A DNA stretch of 47,366 nt from Microgenomates group bacterium Gr01-1014_7 (GCA_007376405.1 VMGD01000008.1:1-47366); one strand, 5' to 3'; numbered from the stretch's first letter, positions 30,686-40,477 are shown. The notes: generated by a model from the sequence alone, not told the origin. Program-made: numbers and translations.

Positions 30686-31158
30686 TTAAGTTTCTTTTTA
30701 ACTGCCAAAAAGGCTTTACCCAGGGTTTCAAAGATGACCGGGAGTTCGAGGTAATCTATTAGAATAGCAATCCAGGCAAGCCAGATGGGCAGATTTACAA
30801 TCGGACCTTGTCCTGTAAAACTGGTTAGGACAAACTCATCGGTTATCCAGAAAATATGTAAAAATTGAGAATTTAAGAAGATTAAGTACAAAACAGATTT
30901 AAATTCAAATTTTTTTCTTAACTCATTTATATATACAAGTGAGGTAGTAATTAAAACAGGAATTTCAGTATAGTCAACAAGAATTATTATAGTTTCCCAA
31001 AAGGGTGGAGGAGAAAAAAGATCCAGTCCGAAAAGTTTGAATGAAACAACATGTGTTGTTAACCAATATAAATGGATAAGTTGGAGAGTAAATAATGTGG
31101 CGGCAACCATGACATTTAATGTATAATGTCTTTCATACCAGGCCCAGAATTTATTCAT
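30682..31158 (-). CDS. Conserved-looking membrane protein (158 aa)
   Basis: Several hydrophobic segments; complete ORF; extended -10 TGGTATAGT placed for leaderless start. Confidence 0.65.
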   Translation of the reverse strand: MNKFWAWYERHYTLNVMVAATLFTLQLIHLYWLTTHVVSFKLFGLDLFSPPPFWETIIILVDYTEIPVLITTSLVYINELRKKFEFKSVLYLIFLNSQFLHIFWITDEFVLTSFTGQGPIVNLPIWLAWIAILIDYLELPVIFETLGKAFLAVKKKLN

Positions 31159-32557
31159 GACATCTACTATACCACCTGATCACATTTTTAAAAGTTATGA
31201 TATCAGGGGTATTTATCCTGACGAGCTAAATGAAAAAAATATTGTCAGGATCGTAACTGCCATATATAAATTCCTTCAGCAAAAACTTCCTAGTAAGTCT
31301 AAGCTAAAAATAGCAATCGGCCGGGATATGAGATTATCTTCCCCTGTCCTTTTTGAAGCCGCCTCTAAAACTCTGGCTAGTTTTGGAGCAGAAGTGATTG
31401 ATTTGGGCTTAGTATCGACCCCTACTTTTTATTTTGCTGTTTTTAAAAACAAATTTGACGGAGGTATTCAAATTAGTGCTTCACATAATCCAAAAGAATA
31501 TAACGGACTAAAATTGGTGATGGCATCTGAAAAAGGGATACTAAAAATCGGCAAACCAACCGGTATGGAAGACATTAAAAAGATGGCCCTGGAGGATATT
31601 GAGATTGAACCTTCGGGAGCAGGAAGTATTACAAAAATGGACGGTGTTTTGGAAACCGAGGTTGAAAATGCAATGAGGGTTGCAGGCAATCCAAAGATTG
31701 GCGAGTTTAAAGTTGTGGCCGATGCCGCAAATGCCATGGGAGCAACTTATATTGATATCCTGTTTAAAAAAATCCCTGGAAATCTGATTAGAATGAACTT
31801 TGAGCTGGATGGAACTTTTCCTGCGCATCAACCGGACCCTCTGCAGTTTGAGACATTAAAGGATTTGCAAAAAAAGGTAATTGATAAGGGAGCTGACTTA
31901 GGACTTGCTCCAGATGGCGACGGAGACAGAATATTTTTTATTGACGATAAAGGAGACATAGTTTCTTCTTCGCAGATAATTGCCCTGGTTGTAAGGGAGT
32001 TATTAAAAATACATAAGGGCGCAAAAATTTTAGTGGACCTAAAATATATTTTTACTCCTAAAAAATCAATTGAAGAATTTGGAGGAGAGCTGGTGGTAAC
32101 AAAAACCGGTCATGCATTTATTACCGAAGCAATGCATACAAATAATGGTTTATTTGCAGGAGAAGCATCAGGGCATTATTATTTTGGAGAAACCGGTGGG
32201 GCAGATGCTCCACTTCCGGTGATTATATTTATTCTTTCGGTAATGACGCGGACAGGGAAGAAATTATCCCAATTGGCTAATGAGGTGAAAGCAGCTCATG
32301 AATCGGGTGAGATAAATTTTAAAGTAACAAATGCACAGGAAATTATGGAAAAATTAAAAGAAGTTTATAGTGACGGGCAACTGTCGGAACTTGACGGGGT
32401 GGCGATAAATTATCCTGATTGGAGATTTTCTTTGCGGACCTCAAACACGGAGCCACTACTTCGTTTAAATATTGAAACCCATATAGAAAAAGATGTGGAA
32501 GAAAAGAAAAAAGAAATAGTTGAAATAATAGAGAAACATGCGTTGTTGCAAAAATAA
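31157..32557 (+). CDS. Phosphomannomutase/phosphoglucomutase
   Basis: FKSYDIRGIYP, GGIQISASHNPKEYNGLKL, APDGDGDRIFFID. Confidence 0.92.
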   Translation: MTSTIPPDHIFKSYDIRGIYPDELNEKNIVRIVTAIYKFLQQKLPSKSKLKIAIGRDMRLSSPVLFEAASKTLASFGAEVIDLGLVSTPTFYFAVFKNKFDGGIQISASHNPKEYNGLKLVMASEKGILKIGKPTGMEDIKKMALEDIEIEPSGAGSITKMDGVLETEVENAMRVAGNPKIGEFKVVADAANAMGATYIDILFKKIPGNLIRMNFELDGTFPAHQPDPLQFETLKDLQKKVIDKGADLGLAPDGDGDRIFFIDDKGDIVSSSQIIALVVRELLKIHKGAKILVDLKYIFTPKKSIEEFGGELVVTKTGHAFITEAMHTNNGLFAGEASGHYYFGETGGADAPLPVIIFILSVMTRTGKKLSQLANEVKAAHESGEINFKVTNAQEIMEKLKEVYSDGQLSELDGVAINYPDWRFSLRTSNTEPLLRLNIETHIEKDVEEKKKEIVEIIEKHALLQK

Positions 32558-32579
32558 TTTATTTGTGGTTTACTATTAG

Positions 32580-32668
32580 TGCATCAAGAGACCGTGTACT
32601 CGAACGTGAGTGAGTAGTGCATGGCGACAACCGTTTTAAGTTTATCGGTGCCAAGTTAAGATGTGGTC
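32580..32668 (+). promoter_or_regulatory. Candidate SAM-I/IV-like riboswitch aptamer in the metK leader
   Basis: gcATCAAGAGAcc...GGCgACAACCg...cGGTGCCAAgttaaGATgt; P1 CATC/GATG, P2a CCGTG/CATGG, P2b ACTC/GAGT, P3 ACCG/CGGT; -10-like TACTAT just upstream; metK ATG 32672. Confidence 0.65.
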
Positions 32669-32671
32669 ATT

Positions 32672-33778
32672 ATGACAAAAACAACTTTTACCTCTGAATC
32701 AGTTTGTGCGGGCCATCCTGATAAAATCTGCGACCAGATTTCCGATGCCATTTTGGATCAGGTGTTAAAACAGGACCCAAAGGGAAGAGTTGCAGTTGAA
32801 TGTCTGGCAGGTGAGGAGCGCCTTATTATTGCCGGGGAAATAGGAAGTCATGCTAAAGTAGATTTTGACAAAGTGGCCAGAGAACAAATCAGAAGATTGG
32901 GTTATACGGATTCCCGGTTTAGATTTTCTGATAAATCCCCCATTAATATTTTTATTCATCAACAATCTCCGGAAATTGCCATTGGCGTTAAGAAAAAAGG
33001 GGCAGGGGATCAGGGGATGATGTTTGGCTATGCCTGCAATCAGACACCGCAATTTATGCCAATGCCTATTATGATTGCTCACGCTTTGGTCAGAAGGCTC
33101 GACCAGGTCCGGGAGGAGAAAATTCTTCCTTATCTTCGCCCCGATGGGAAAAGCCAAGTCACGGTTGAATATAAAAACGGTACTCCGGTGGGCATAATAC
33201 AGGTGGTGATTGCCGCCCCTCATAAAGAATCAATTGACTTAAAACAGGTAAAGGTGGATATCTTCGAAGATGTGGTAAAGCCGGTTTTGGATAGTTTCGG
33301 CTTTAAAATAAATATTAGGGATTTAATAGTTAATGGTACAGGGGTTTGGCACAACGGCGGCCCGGCATCTGATTGCGGATTAACCGGCAGGAAAATTGTG
33401 GTAGATACTTATGGGGGATATGCCAGGGTTGGAGGAGGGTGTTTTTCCGGGAAGGAACCCTCAAAGGTTGATCGGGGTGGGGCTTATGCGGCCAGATTTT
33501 TAGCCAAAAATATAGTTGCTCAAAAGTTAGCAGATAGAGTAGAAGTAAGACTAGCCTATTTTATCGGAGCTAAAAAGCCAACTATGCAGGAAGTAGAAAC
33601 ATTTGGGACTGCTAAAAAGAGCGCAAAAGTCATCAAAGATTTTATGAGTAAAATTCTGGATACGTCGGTGGAGGGAATTATAAACGGTTTGGATCTGCAG
33701 CGGCCGATATATTTACCATCCGCAACCTATGGTCATTTTGGTCGGGATGAATTCCCCTGGGAAAGACTGGTTAAGTAG
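32672..33778 (+). CDS. metK: S-adenosylmethionine synthetase
   Basis: TSESVCAGHPDKICDQISDAILD, GAGDQGMMFGYA; ATG at 32672 preferred over GTG 32663. Confidence 0.96.
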   Translation: MTKTTFTSESVCAGHPDKICDQISDAILDQVLKQDPKGRVAVECLAGEERLIIAGEIGSHAKVDFDKVAREQIRRLGYTDSRFRFSDKSPINIFIHQQSPEIAIGVKKKGAGDQGMMFGYACNQTPQFMPMPIMIAHALVRRLDQVREEKILPYLRPDGKSQVTVEYKNGTPVGIIQVVIAAPHKESIDLKQVKVDIFEDVVKPVLDSFGFKINIRDLIVNGTGVWHNGGPASDCGLTGRKIVVDTYGGYARVGGGCFSGKEPSKVDRGGAYAARFLAKNIVAQKLADRVEVRLAYFIGAKKPTMQEVETFGTAKKSAKVIKDFMSKILDTSVEGIINGLDLQRPIYLPSATYGHFGRDEFPWERLVK

Positions 33779-34037
33779 AAAAATGCGAAAATTTTTTCAT
33801 TGGACCTTCTGCTGCTTTAATTTCCTCAACATCCGCAGCAGGCGGACCCTCATGACACCAGCTTAAAAACTGATTTAACATATCATCTTCTCCCTCTGCC
33901 TCTATGTAAACTGACCCATCCGGCTGATTTTGAACAAAACCGGTAATTCCCAAGCTCTCTGCCTTTTCTCTGGCACTGGCCCTAAAAAATACCCCCTGAA
34001 CTTGGCCATAAATTTTGATATTAAAATGTTTTTTCAT
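33771..34037 (-). CDS. Acylphosphatase
   Basis: IYGQVQGVFFRASAREKAESLGITGFVQNQPDGSVYIEAEG. Confidence 0.93.
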   Translation of the reverse strand: MKKHFNIKIYGQVQGVFFRASAREKAESLGITGFVQNQPDGSVYIEAEGEDDMLNQFLSWCHEGPPAADVEEIKAAEGPMKKFSHFST

Positions 34038-34038
34038 C

Positions 34039-34830
34039 TTACGAAAATTCCAAGATCATGGGTAAATGATCTGAGATTTGAATATCTGGCACCTCGAAAT
34101 TTTTAACTAAAACGTCAGGACTAACAAAGGTATAATCAGCAAATTTTTGAAAATCATCTTTCCTAAAAAAAGGACTAAGTCTGCTTCTGGTTCTTTCTAT
34201 ATTAAATTCTCTAATTAAATTTTTTGATTCCCGCTCTAATATTTTTATACTTTCCGTAGTAATATCTAAATTAAAATCTCCGCATATAACTTTTTTACCC
34301 TCTTGTGTAGTTAAAAAGGCTTTAATCCTTTTTGATTGTTCAATTCTTGAAGGGCTATCTTTCTTACTACCTTTAATCCAAATACCATGGACATTACATA
34401 CAAGCAGCTTCTTACTATCTACTTCTAAATTAATATACTGAATATTTCGTGGTACAGTTGTAAGGTTTCCTTTTACGAAAGAATTTCTTTTCCCGAAAAC
34501 AAAAAAATCTCCAGACGATTTCACTATAAAACTTTTTTTCACAAATAGTGCTAGACCCCAAGATATATCAAAATCCAGGAGGTCTGAAAATTCTGAAGCG
34601 AAGACATAATTATCCTGGGTGGGAGCAAAGTATCCGTGAAAGTCTTTTAGAAATGCAGATATTTCATTATAAAGATTTATCCTAAACCCTTTGTATTTCT
34701 GATTTTTTGTGGTAGTTTTAAAAACTTCCTGAAAACAGAAGATATCAGTATCTTGGGATTCCTGCTTGATAAAATTCATCAGGGGTTGATAAATTTTTCC
34801 GCCCCAAGTATTAAGTGAAATTAATTTCAT
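34039..34830 (-). CDS. Endonuclease/exonuclease/phosphatase family protein
   Basis: LISLNTWGGKIYQPL, CFQEVF, VICGDFNLD, SDHLPMILEF. Confidence 0.85.
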   Translation of the reverse strand: MKLISLNTWGGKIYQPLMNFIKQESQDTDIFCFQEVFKTTTKNQKYKGFRINLYNEISAFLKDFHGYFAPTQDNYVFASEFSDLLDFDISWGLALFVKKSFIVKSSGDFFVFGKRNSFVKGNLTTVPRNIQYINLEVDSKKLLVCNVHGIWIKGSKKDSPSRIEQSKRIKAFLTTQEGKKVICGDFNLDITTESIKILERESKNLIREFNIERTRSRLSPFFRKDDFQKFADYTFVSPDVLVKNFEVPDIQISDHLPMILEFS

Positions 34831-35399
34831 GAGAGAGGTTCATTGCCGGCTTTCCATTTGATGCTGCAGCCCATACTCGGTTTCTGATTCGGATTTACAC
34901 TTTCATCATTTAAGACTGCATCAATCGCCTCTCTTAAATCCTTTCCTGTGAAAGGAATATTATTTCCCGGCCTTGAATCATCCAGTTGTCCTCTATAAAT
35001 AAGTTTTCTTTCTTTGTCAAAAAGAAAAAAATCAGGTGTGCATGCTGCTGTGAAAGCTTTTGCAACTTCCTGGTATTCATCAAATAAATAGGGAAATGTG
35101 AAGCCAAGTTCCTGTGCCTGTTCTTTTAAAGAAGAAGGTGCATCCTCCGGGTAAGCGGCTATATCATTTGAAGAAATTGACACAATGCCTACATCTTTAT
35201 CCTGGTAATCTTTGCTCAGGATAGACAGATACTCCTGTACATGTTTTACATATGGGCAGTGTCTGCAAATAAACATGACAAGCAAAGCTTTTTTATCCCT
35301 CAAGCTTTCAAGGGAGATCAATTGATTGGATATCACATCCACTAAATTAAAATCAGGAGCTAAAGTTCCCAATGGTAGCATTGAAGATTGAACAGCCAT
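34827..35399 (-). CDS. Thioredoxin-like (AhpC/TSA-type redoxin) protein
   Basis: LGTLAPDFNLVDV, LLVMFICRHCPYVKHVQ; start 35399 with TTGCAA-17-TATAAT upstream; the longer ORF would overlap a tRNA. Confidence 0.85.
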   Translation of the reverse strand: MAVQSSMLPLGTLAPDFNLVDVISNQLISLESLRDKKALLVMFICRHCPYVKHVQEYLSILSKDYQDKDVGIVSISSNDIAAYPEDAPSSLKEQAQELGFTFPYLFDEYQEVAKAFTAACTPDFFLFDKERKLIYRGQLDDSRPGNNIPFTGKDLREAIDAVLNDESVNPNQKPSMGCSIKWKAGNEPLS

Positions 35400-35533
35400 G
35401 GATGGAATTATAAGAACATTTACTCGAGTTTGCAAGTCTCGTAAAATGACCTTGAACCCAAAATCTTGATTGAATATAATAAATTGTAGTATTTTGGGTT
35501 TAAAAGTTGTGATGATAAAATACAACAGGATTA

Positions 35534-35605
35534 CGGGGTGTAGGTCATCGGTAGACCGCCGCGATGGGGTCGCGGATGTAGCAAGTTCAATTCTTGTCAC
35601 CCCGA
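35534..35605 (+). tRNA. tRNA-Pro(GGG), CCA not encoded
   Basis: Acceptor CGGGGTG/CACCCCG, D arm GGTC..GACC, anticodon arm CCGCG-ATGGGGT-CGCGG, T arm GCAAG-TTCAATT-CTTGT. Confidence 0.92.
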
Positions 35606-35649
35606 CTATTGACATTTGGGTAAAATTCGGATAGTGTTAAATTACTGCC

Positions 35650-36498
35650 ATGGGAAGAGTTAAATGTTGTTATTGCGGGAAAGAGTACTTTAAAGATATC
35701 CGTCATATAAATGAAAATTTAAAATTCGATCATAATTTCTTCTGTTCCCCTAAATGTCAGTATACCTATAAGAATAAACAAAAAGAATTTAAATGCGAAA
35801 ATCCAACTTGCAAAAATAAATTCAAGCGTGCCCCAAATGATATCTCGCCTCATAATTTTTGTTCTCATTCATGCTCGGCTACATTTAGTAATACTAGGAA
35901 ATGGGGATATAAAAAATCTAAAAGCTTATTGACTAAAGAGGAAAGAATAAGAATATGGACAGAAACAAATAGAAATCGCGCGAAGAATTATTGGTTAACC
36001 CATGGTAAAGATTATGTTATCTCAAAAATTCAAGATTTTGTAATTAAGCAAAGACGCATTCCGGTTAAAAGAGAGATGTGGGGAATCTATAAGCCTGCAA
36101 GAAAGTTTTTTGGGACTTGGAATAATGCTATAGAAGCTGCTGGATTTAGTCCTAACCCAGTCTTATTTGCTAAACGTCATATGGCTAATGATGGGCATTA
36201 TTGTGACTCTTTAGCAGAAAAATTAATTGATGACTTTTTATATGAAAAAGGGATAAAGCATGAGAGATGTTGTCCTTATCCGGAAGGAATTTATACTGCC
36301 GATTTTAAAATTGGAGAAAAATTTATTGAATATTTTGGTTTAGCAGGTGAACACAAAAGATATGATGAATTAAGAAAGATAAAACAGAAGTTAGCTAAAA
36401 GATTTAAACTGGAATTTATCGAGATTTACCCTAAAGATTTATATCCGGTTTGCAATCTTGAATCTGTTTTTGGGAATTTAAACATTTATAATAATTGA
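35650..36498 (+). CDS. Putative homing-endonuclease-like protein (zinc-finger N-terminus, HNR-like repeat, PD-(D/E)XK-like C-terminus)
   Basis: Several CxxC pairs; RRIPVKREMWGIYKPARKFFGTWNNAIEAAGFSP; CDSLAEKLIDDFLYEKGIKHE...YTADFKIGEKFIEYFG. Confidence 0.6.
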   Translation: MGRVKCCYCGKEYFKDIRHINENLKFDHNFFCSPKCQYTYKNKQKEFKCENPTCKNKFKRAPNDISPHNFCSHSCSATFSNTRKWGYKKSKSLLTKEERIRIWTETNRNRAKNYWLTHGKDYVISKIQDFVIKQRRIPVKREMWGIYKPARKFFGTWNNAIEAAGFSPNPVLFAKRHMANDGHYCDSLAEKLIDDFLYEKGIKHERCCPYPEGIYTADFKIGEKFIEYFGLAGEHKRYDELRKIKQKLAKRFKLEFIEIYPKDLYPVCNLESVFGNLNIYNN

Positions 36499-36529
36499 CT
36501 TTAAATTTGATAGTCTTATAATCCAGGAT

Positions 36530-37165
36530 ATGGAAAGAAATAGAGCAGTTATTATTTGTTTAAGCGGAGGCCTGAATGAAAACGACCATCCATCGGATAA
36601 AATGCAAGCCAGGCTGGACAGAACCGTAGAGCTTTTCCAATCAGGAGATTTTAATGCTATTATTACTACCAGTAAAGGTACTTTCAGGGATGGCACTTCC
36701 CATTTTGTAACAGAAGCGGAAGCAGCCAATGCGTATTTAATCACCCAAAAAATAGATCCCTTAAGAATTTTAAAAGAAGAAAGATCTTTGGATACGGTTG
36801 GCAATGCTTATTACACCAGGCTTTTGCATCTTGAACCGCGCGGTTGGTGGGAACCTACTATTATTACCAATGAATTTCATATGCCCCGTGTACAATTTAT
36901 TTTCGACAGAGTATTAGATGGAAAATACAACCCCCAATACATAGAAGCCCCCAACTTGGGGATGGGATCGGAAGAATTAGCAAGCTGGCAAAGGCATGAA
37001 GATGAGATGCTTAAGTTTTATGAACATCTTTTTACAGGGGTCAGAAAAGGAGATTTATTATTTTTGGAAGACTATATTTATCATCGCAACCCGGCCTATA
37101 CAGGAATAGAGGATGATGAGCATCATGAGCTGACCCGGAGAATACAAGCCATCTGGGCTGCTTGA
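36530..37165 (+). CDS. YdcF-like (DUF218) protein
   Basis: [56 protein letters not shown]-16-TATAAT, 8 nt before ATG. Confidence 0.75.
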   Translation: MERNRAVIICLSGGLNENDHPSDKMQARLDRTVELFQSGDFNAIITTSKGTFRDGTSHFVTEAEAANAYLITQKIDPLRILKEERSLDTVGNAYYTRLLHLEPRGWWEPTIITNEFHMPRVQFIFDRVLDGKYNPQYIEAPNLGMGSEELASWQRHEDEMLKFYEHLFTGVRKGDLLFLEDYIYHRNPAYTGIEDDEHHELTRRIQAIWAA

Positions 37166-37217
37166 GAAGAAATTTTGGGGTATTGTTTGGTATTTTAAAA
37201 TCTGTTATATAAGGATT

Positions 37218-38285
37218 ATGACTCAAAATAATGGTGATGTAAGGAGAGCTGCAGTTTCAGCAGCAATGGCACAAATTCAAAAATCATATGGTATTGGTGC
37301 CATCATGCGTTTGGGTGAGAGAGTGGAAAAGTTTACCACCGAAGTTATCCCCACAGGTTCTATTGCACTTGATTTGGCCTTAGGGGTTGGCGGTCTTCCT
37401 AAGGGTAGAATTATAGAAATCTATGGTCCCGAGGCGGGCGGGAAAACCACAGTCGCACTGCATGTTATTGCAGAAGCTCAAAAAAAAGGCGGCGTTGCTG
37501 CATTCATTGATGCGGAACATGCCCTAGATCCACAGAGAGCTCAAAAAATTGGTGTTAATCTCGATGATTTATTAATTTCTCAACCGGATACAGGTGAACA
37601 GGCTTTGGAAATTGCAGAGAGCTTAATCAGATCAGGAGGAATTGATGTTTTGGTTATAGACTCGGTTGCAGCCCTGGTGCCCAGAGCAGAACTTGAAGGA
37701 GAGATGGGTGATGCAGTTATGGGTATGCAGGCCCGACTTATGTCTCAGGCCCTCCGAAAATTAACTGGTGCAGTTTCCAATACCAATACAATTATAATTT
37801 TTACCAATCAGCTGCGACAAAAAATCGGAGTGATGTTTGGAAATCCTGAAACAACAACAGGAGGGTTAGCTCTTAAGTTTTATTCATCAATCAGGCTGGA
37901 TGTCAGAAAGATTGAAAATATTAAAGAAGGGGATTTGGTAGTGGGCTCAAGGCACCGGGTTAAGGTAGTTAAAAATAAAGTTGCTCCCCCATTTCGGATT
38001 GCCGAGTTTGATATGGATGAAAATGGTATTTCACACGAGGGTGAACTTTTGGATGTAGGGATAGAGTTAGGCATTCTAACAAAATCAGGCGCATTTATTA
38101 AATGGGGAGAAAAAATGCTGGGTCAGGGCAGGCCAGCATCAATAGCTTATCTTAAAGAAAATAAAAAAGAAGCTCAAGCTCTGGAGAAAGAAATTAGAGA
38201 GGCCTGGGGGAAACAAAAAGAGGGCAAAGAAAAAATTGTAGTCGGACAGGAAGAAGAAACCGGTGCAATTCAAGAAACTGCTTAA
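37218..38285 (+). CDS. recA: Recombinase RecA
   Basis: [61 protein letters not shown]. Confidence 0.97.
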   Translation: MTQNNGDVRRAAVSAAMAQIQKSYGIGAIMRLGERVEKFTTEVIPTGSIALDLALGVGGLPKGRIIEIYGPEAGGKTTVALHVIAEAQKKGGVAAFIDAEHALDPQRAQKIGVNLDDLLISQPDTGEQALEIAESLIRSGGIDVLVIDSVAALVPRAELEGEMGDAVMGMQARLMSQALRKLTGAVSNTNTIIIFTNQLRQKIGVMFGNPETTTGGLALKFYSSIRLDVRKIENIKEGDLVVGSRHRVKVVKNKVAPPFRIAEFDMDENGISHEGELLDVGIELGILTKSGAFIKWGEKMLGQGRPASIAYLKENKKEAQALEKEIREAWGKQKEGKEKIVVGQEEETGAIQETA

Positions 38286-38783
38286 ATGTCCAAGATTACC
38301 TCGGTAATGCAAAGATTGTATCGCTTAATTAGTATCAGGCAAAGAAGCGAGAAAGAGATAAGAGATTATTTCCGAATCAAAAATCAAAGAGCAAAAATCA
38401 AAGGCAAAGAAACATACAACGATGAAGTTATAGAGGCAACGATTAAGAAATTAAAGGAATTAAGGCTAATCAATGATTTGGAGTTTGCAAAGGCGTGGAT
38501 TCAAGCAAGGAGTAAGAAAAAGGGAATAAGAGCAATTAAACCTGAGCTTTTTCAAAAGGGAATAAGCAAAGAAATAATAGAAGAAGTAACAAGTAACAAG
38601 AAACAAGATACAAATGAGGAAGAAATTGCAGCAAGGCTACTTGAGAAAAAAATAAATTCCTGGAAAAATCTGGAACCCTTGAAATTTAAAAAAAAGGCTT
38701 ATGAATTTTTAATGCGGAGAGGTTTTGAATATGACATTGTCAAAGATGTTATTGAAAAATTTGTTAAAAGAGACTATAATTGA
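38286..38783 (+). CDS. recX: Regulatory protein RecX
   Basis: Directly follows recA; RLISIRQRSEKEIRDYFRIK, LINDLEFAKAWI. Confidence 0.85.
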   Translation: MSKITSVMQRLYRLISIRQRSEKEIRDYFRIKNQRAKIKGKETYNDEVIEATIKKLKELRLINDLEFAKAWIQARSKKKGIRAIKPELFQKGISKEIIEEVTSNKKQDTNEEEIAARLLEKKINSWKNLEPLKFKKKAYEFLMRRGFEYDIVKDVIEKFVKRDYN

Positions 38784-38803
38784 GTCAATGAAAGATTTCT
38801 TTT

Positions 38804-40114
38804 ATGCAAAGATCATTTTCTCCTAAGCCACAAGCTGGTGTAGCCGAACTTGCCAAACGGGAAGGGATTTTGGAAGAGCGCGAACGCCAAATTAGCGAAA
38901 AAGCTAAACTCATTGATGAGCAATTAGAACAGCTAGAAAAATTAAGAAAAGATTTAGTAGAAAAATTAGATAACTCTTCTAAAATGTCCGCAGAGGAAGC
39001 AAAAAAAGTTCTTCTGGAACAAGTTGAAAAAGATTTAGCTGCTGAGATTTCCAGGAAAATCAAAGAAGCAGAAGATGAGATTAAATTGCAATCTGAGAAA
39101 CAGGCAAAACAGATTTTAGCAGATGCCATGCTGCATGGGGTAACAGATTATATTTCTGAGTTTACCACCTCCAGAATAAAGCTGGCAGATGAAGATATTA
39201 AAGGTAGAATTATCGGTAAAGAAGGAAGAAATGTCCGCACTTTTGAACAGGCAACAGGAGTGGATGTGGTAATGGATGATGAAATTCCCGACAGTTTAAT
39301 ACTTTCCTCCTTTGATCCGGTTCGCCGTGAAATTGCCAGGATTTCCCTTGAGAGATTAATAGCAGACGGAAGAATTCAGCCGCAAAGGATTGAGGAAATT
39401 GTTGAGAAAACAAAAGAAGATATTGAAAAACTTATGCTTGCGGCCGGAGAAAAGCTTTGTCATGATGTTGGAGTTTATAATCTGCCTGTTGATCTGGTAG
39501 CACTGCTGGGAAGATTTAAATACAGGTATTCATATGGCCAAAACTTAATTCTGCATACTCAGGAAGAAACCCAAATTGGGGTGGAACTGGCAAAATTAAT
39601 CGGCGCAGATGCCAATATAGTAAGACTTGGTTGTTTACTGCATGACATAGGAAAAATTATTACCGAAGGGGATGAGGGTACCCATGTCGAAAAAGGAGTT
39701 GCTCTTGCCAAAAAATTTAATATTCCGCAAAACGTTATAAACTGTATTGCCGAGCATCACGAAGATCAGCCTTTTTCATCTGTTGAATCAATTCTGGTCT
39801 GTATTGCCGATAGCATATCCGGCGGCAGGCCCGGAGCAAGACACGAAAATGTCCAGGACTATATCAAGAGGATGGATGATATAGAAAAAATTGCCACCTC
39901 TTTTGAAGTAGTAGATAGAGCATTTGCCCTTCAGGCTGGAAGAGAAGTTAGAGTTATTGTCATTCCGGAAAAAGTGTCGGACGATGAGTTACCAAAATTA
40001 GTCCATGATATAGCTGAGAGAATATCAAAAGAAGTAATGGTCCCGGGAGCAGTTAAAATAACAGCCATAAGAGAAACGCGGGTTTCCGAATCTACCATGA
40101 CTTCGCCGCAATAA
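38804..40114 (+). CDS. rny: Ribonuclease Y without an obvious N-terminal TM helix
   Basis: KGRIIGKEGRNVRTFEQATGVDVVMDDEIP (KH), GCLLHDIGKIITEG (HD). Confidence 0.92.
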   Translation: MQRSFSPKPQAGVAELAKREGILEERERQISEKAKLIDEQLEQLEKLRKDLVEKLDNSSKMSAEEAKKVLLEQVEKDLAAEISRKIKEAEDEIKLQSEKQAKQILADAMLHGVTDYISEFTTSRIKLADEDIKGRIIGKEGRNVRTFEQATGVDVVMDDEIPDSLILSSFDPVRREIARISLERLIADGRIQPQRIEEIVEKTKEDIEKLMLAAGEKLCHDVGVYNLPVDLVALLGRFKYRYSYGQNLILHTQEETQIGVELAKLIGADANIVRLGCLLHDIGKIITEGDEGTHVEKGVALAKKFNIPQNVINCIAEHHEDQPFSSVESILVCIADSISGGRPGARHENVQDYIKRMDDIEKIATSFEVVDRAFALQAGREVRVIVIPEKVSDDELPKLVHDIAERISKEVMVPGAVKITAIRETRVSESTMTSPQ

Positions 40115-40165
40115 CATCGATTTTGGGTCTTGCCAAAAAGATAATCTATGTGGTAATTTAATGCC

Positions 40166-40438
40166 ATGACAAAAAATGAGTTGATAGAAAAAGTGGCTAA
40201 AAAGGCAAATCTAACTAAAAGAGCATCCCGTGATGCGGTTGATTCCACTTTTAATTTAATAAGAGACTCTTTGGTTAGAGGTGAAAAGGTGGTGATTACC
40301 GGCTTTGGAACATTTCTTATAAGGTCCCGGGCAGCCCGCAGGGGTAGAAACCCTCAGACCGGTGAGACCATCCAAATCCCCAACAAAAAAACCCCTGGCT
40401 TTACTGCCGGAAAAACCATAAAAAGATTGATTAAGTGA
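40166..40438 (+). CDS. HU family DNA-binding protein
   Basis: MTKNELIEKVAKKANLTKRASRDAVD, GFGTFLIRSRAARRGRNPQTGE. Confidence 0.95.
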   Translation: MTKNELIEKVAKKANLTKRASRDAVDSTFNLIRDSLVRGEKVVITGFGTFLIRSRAARRGRNPQTGETIQIPNKKTPGFTAGKTIKRLIK

Positions 40439-40477
40439 CCCTTGACAAAATATTTTAAAAAGTGTTTTACTTAAGAC

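Noticed and set aside
34827-35615. 262-aa minus-strand redoxin ORF starting at 35615
   Set aside because: The N-terminal part is antisense to tRNA-Pro; the start at 35399 has a good promoter and matches the family.
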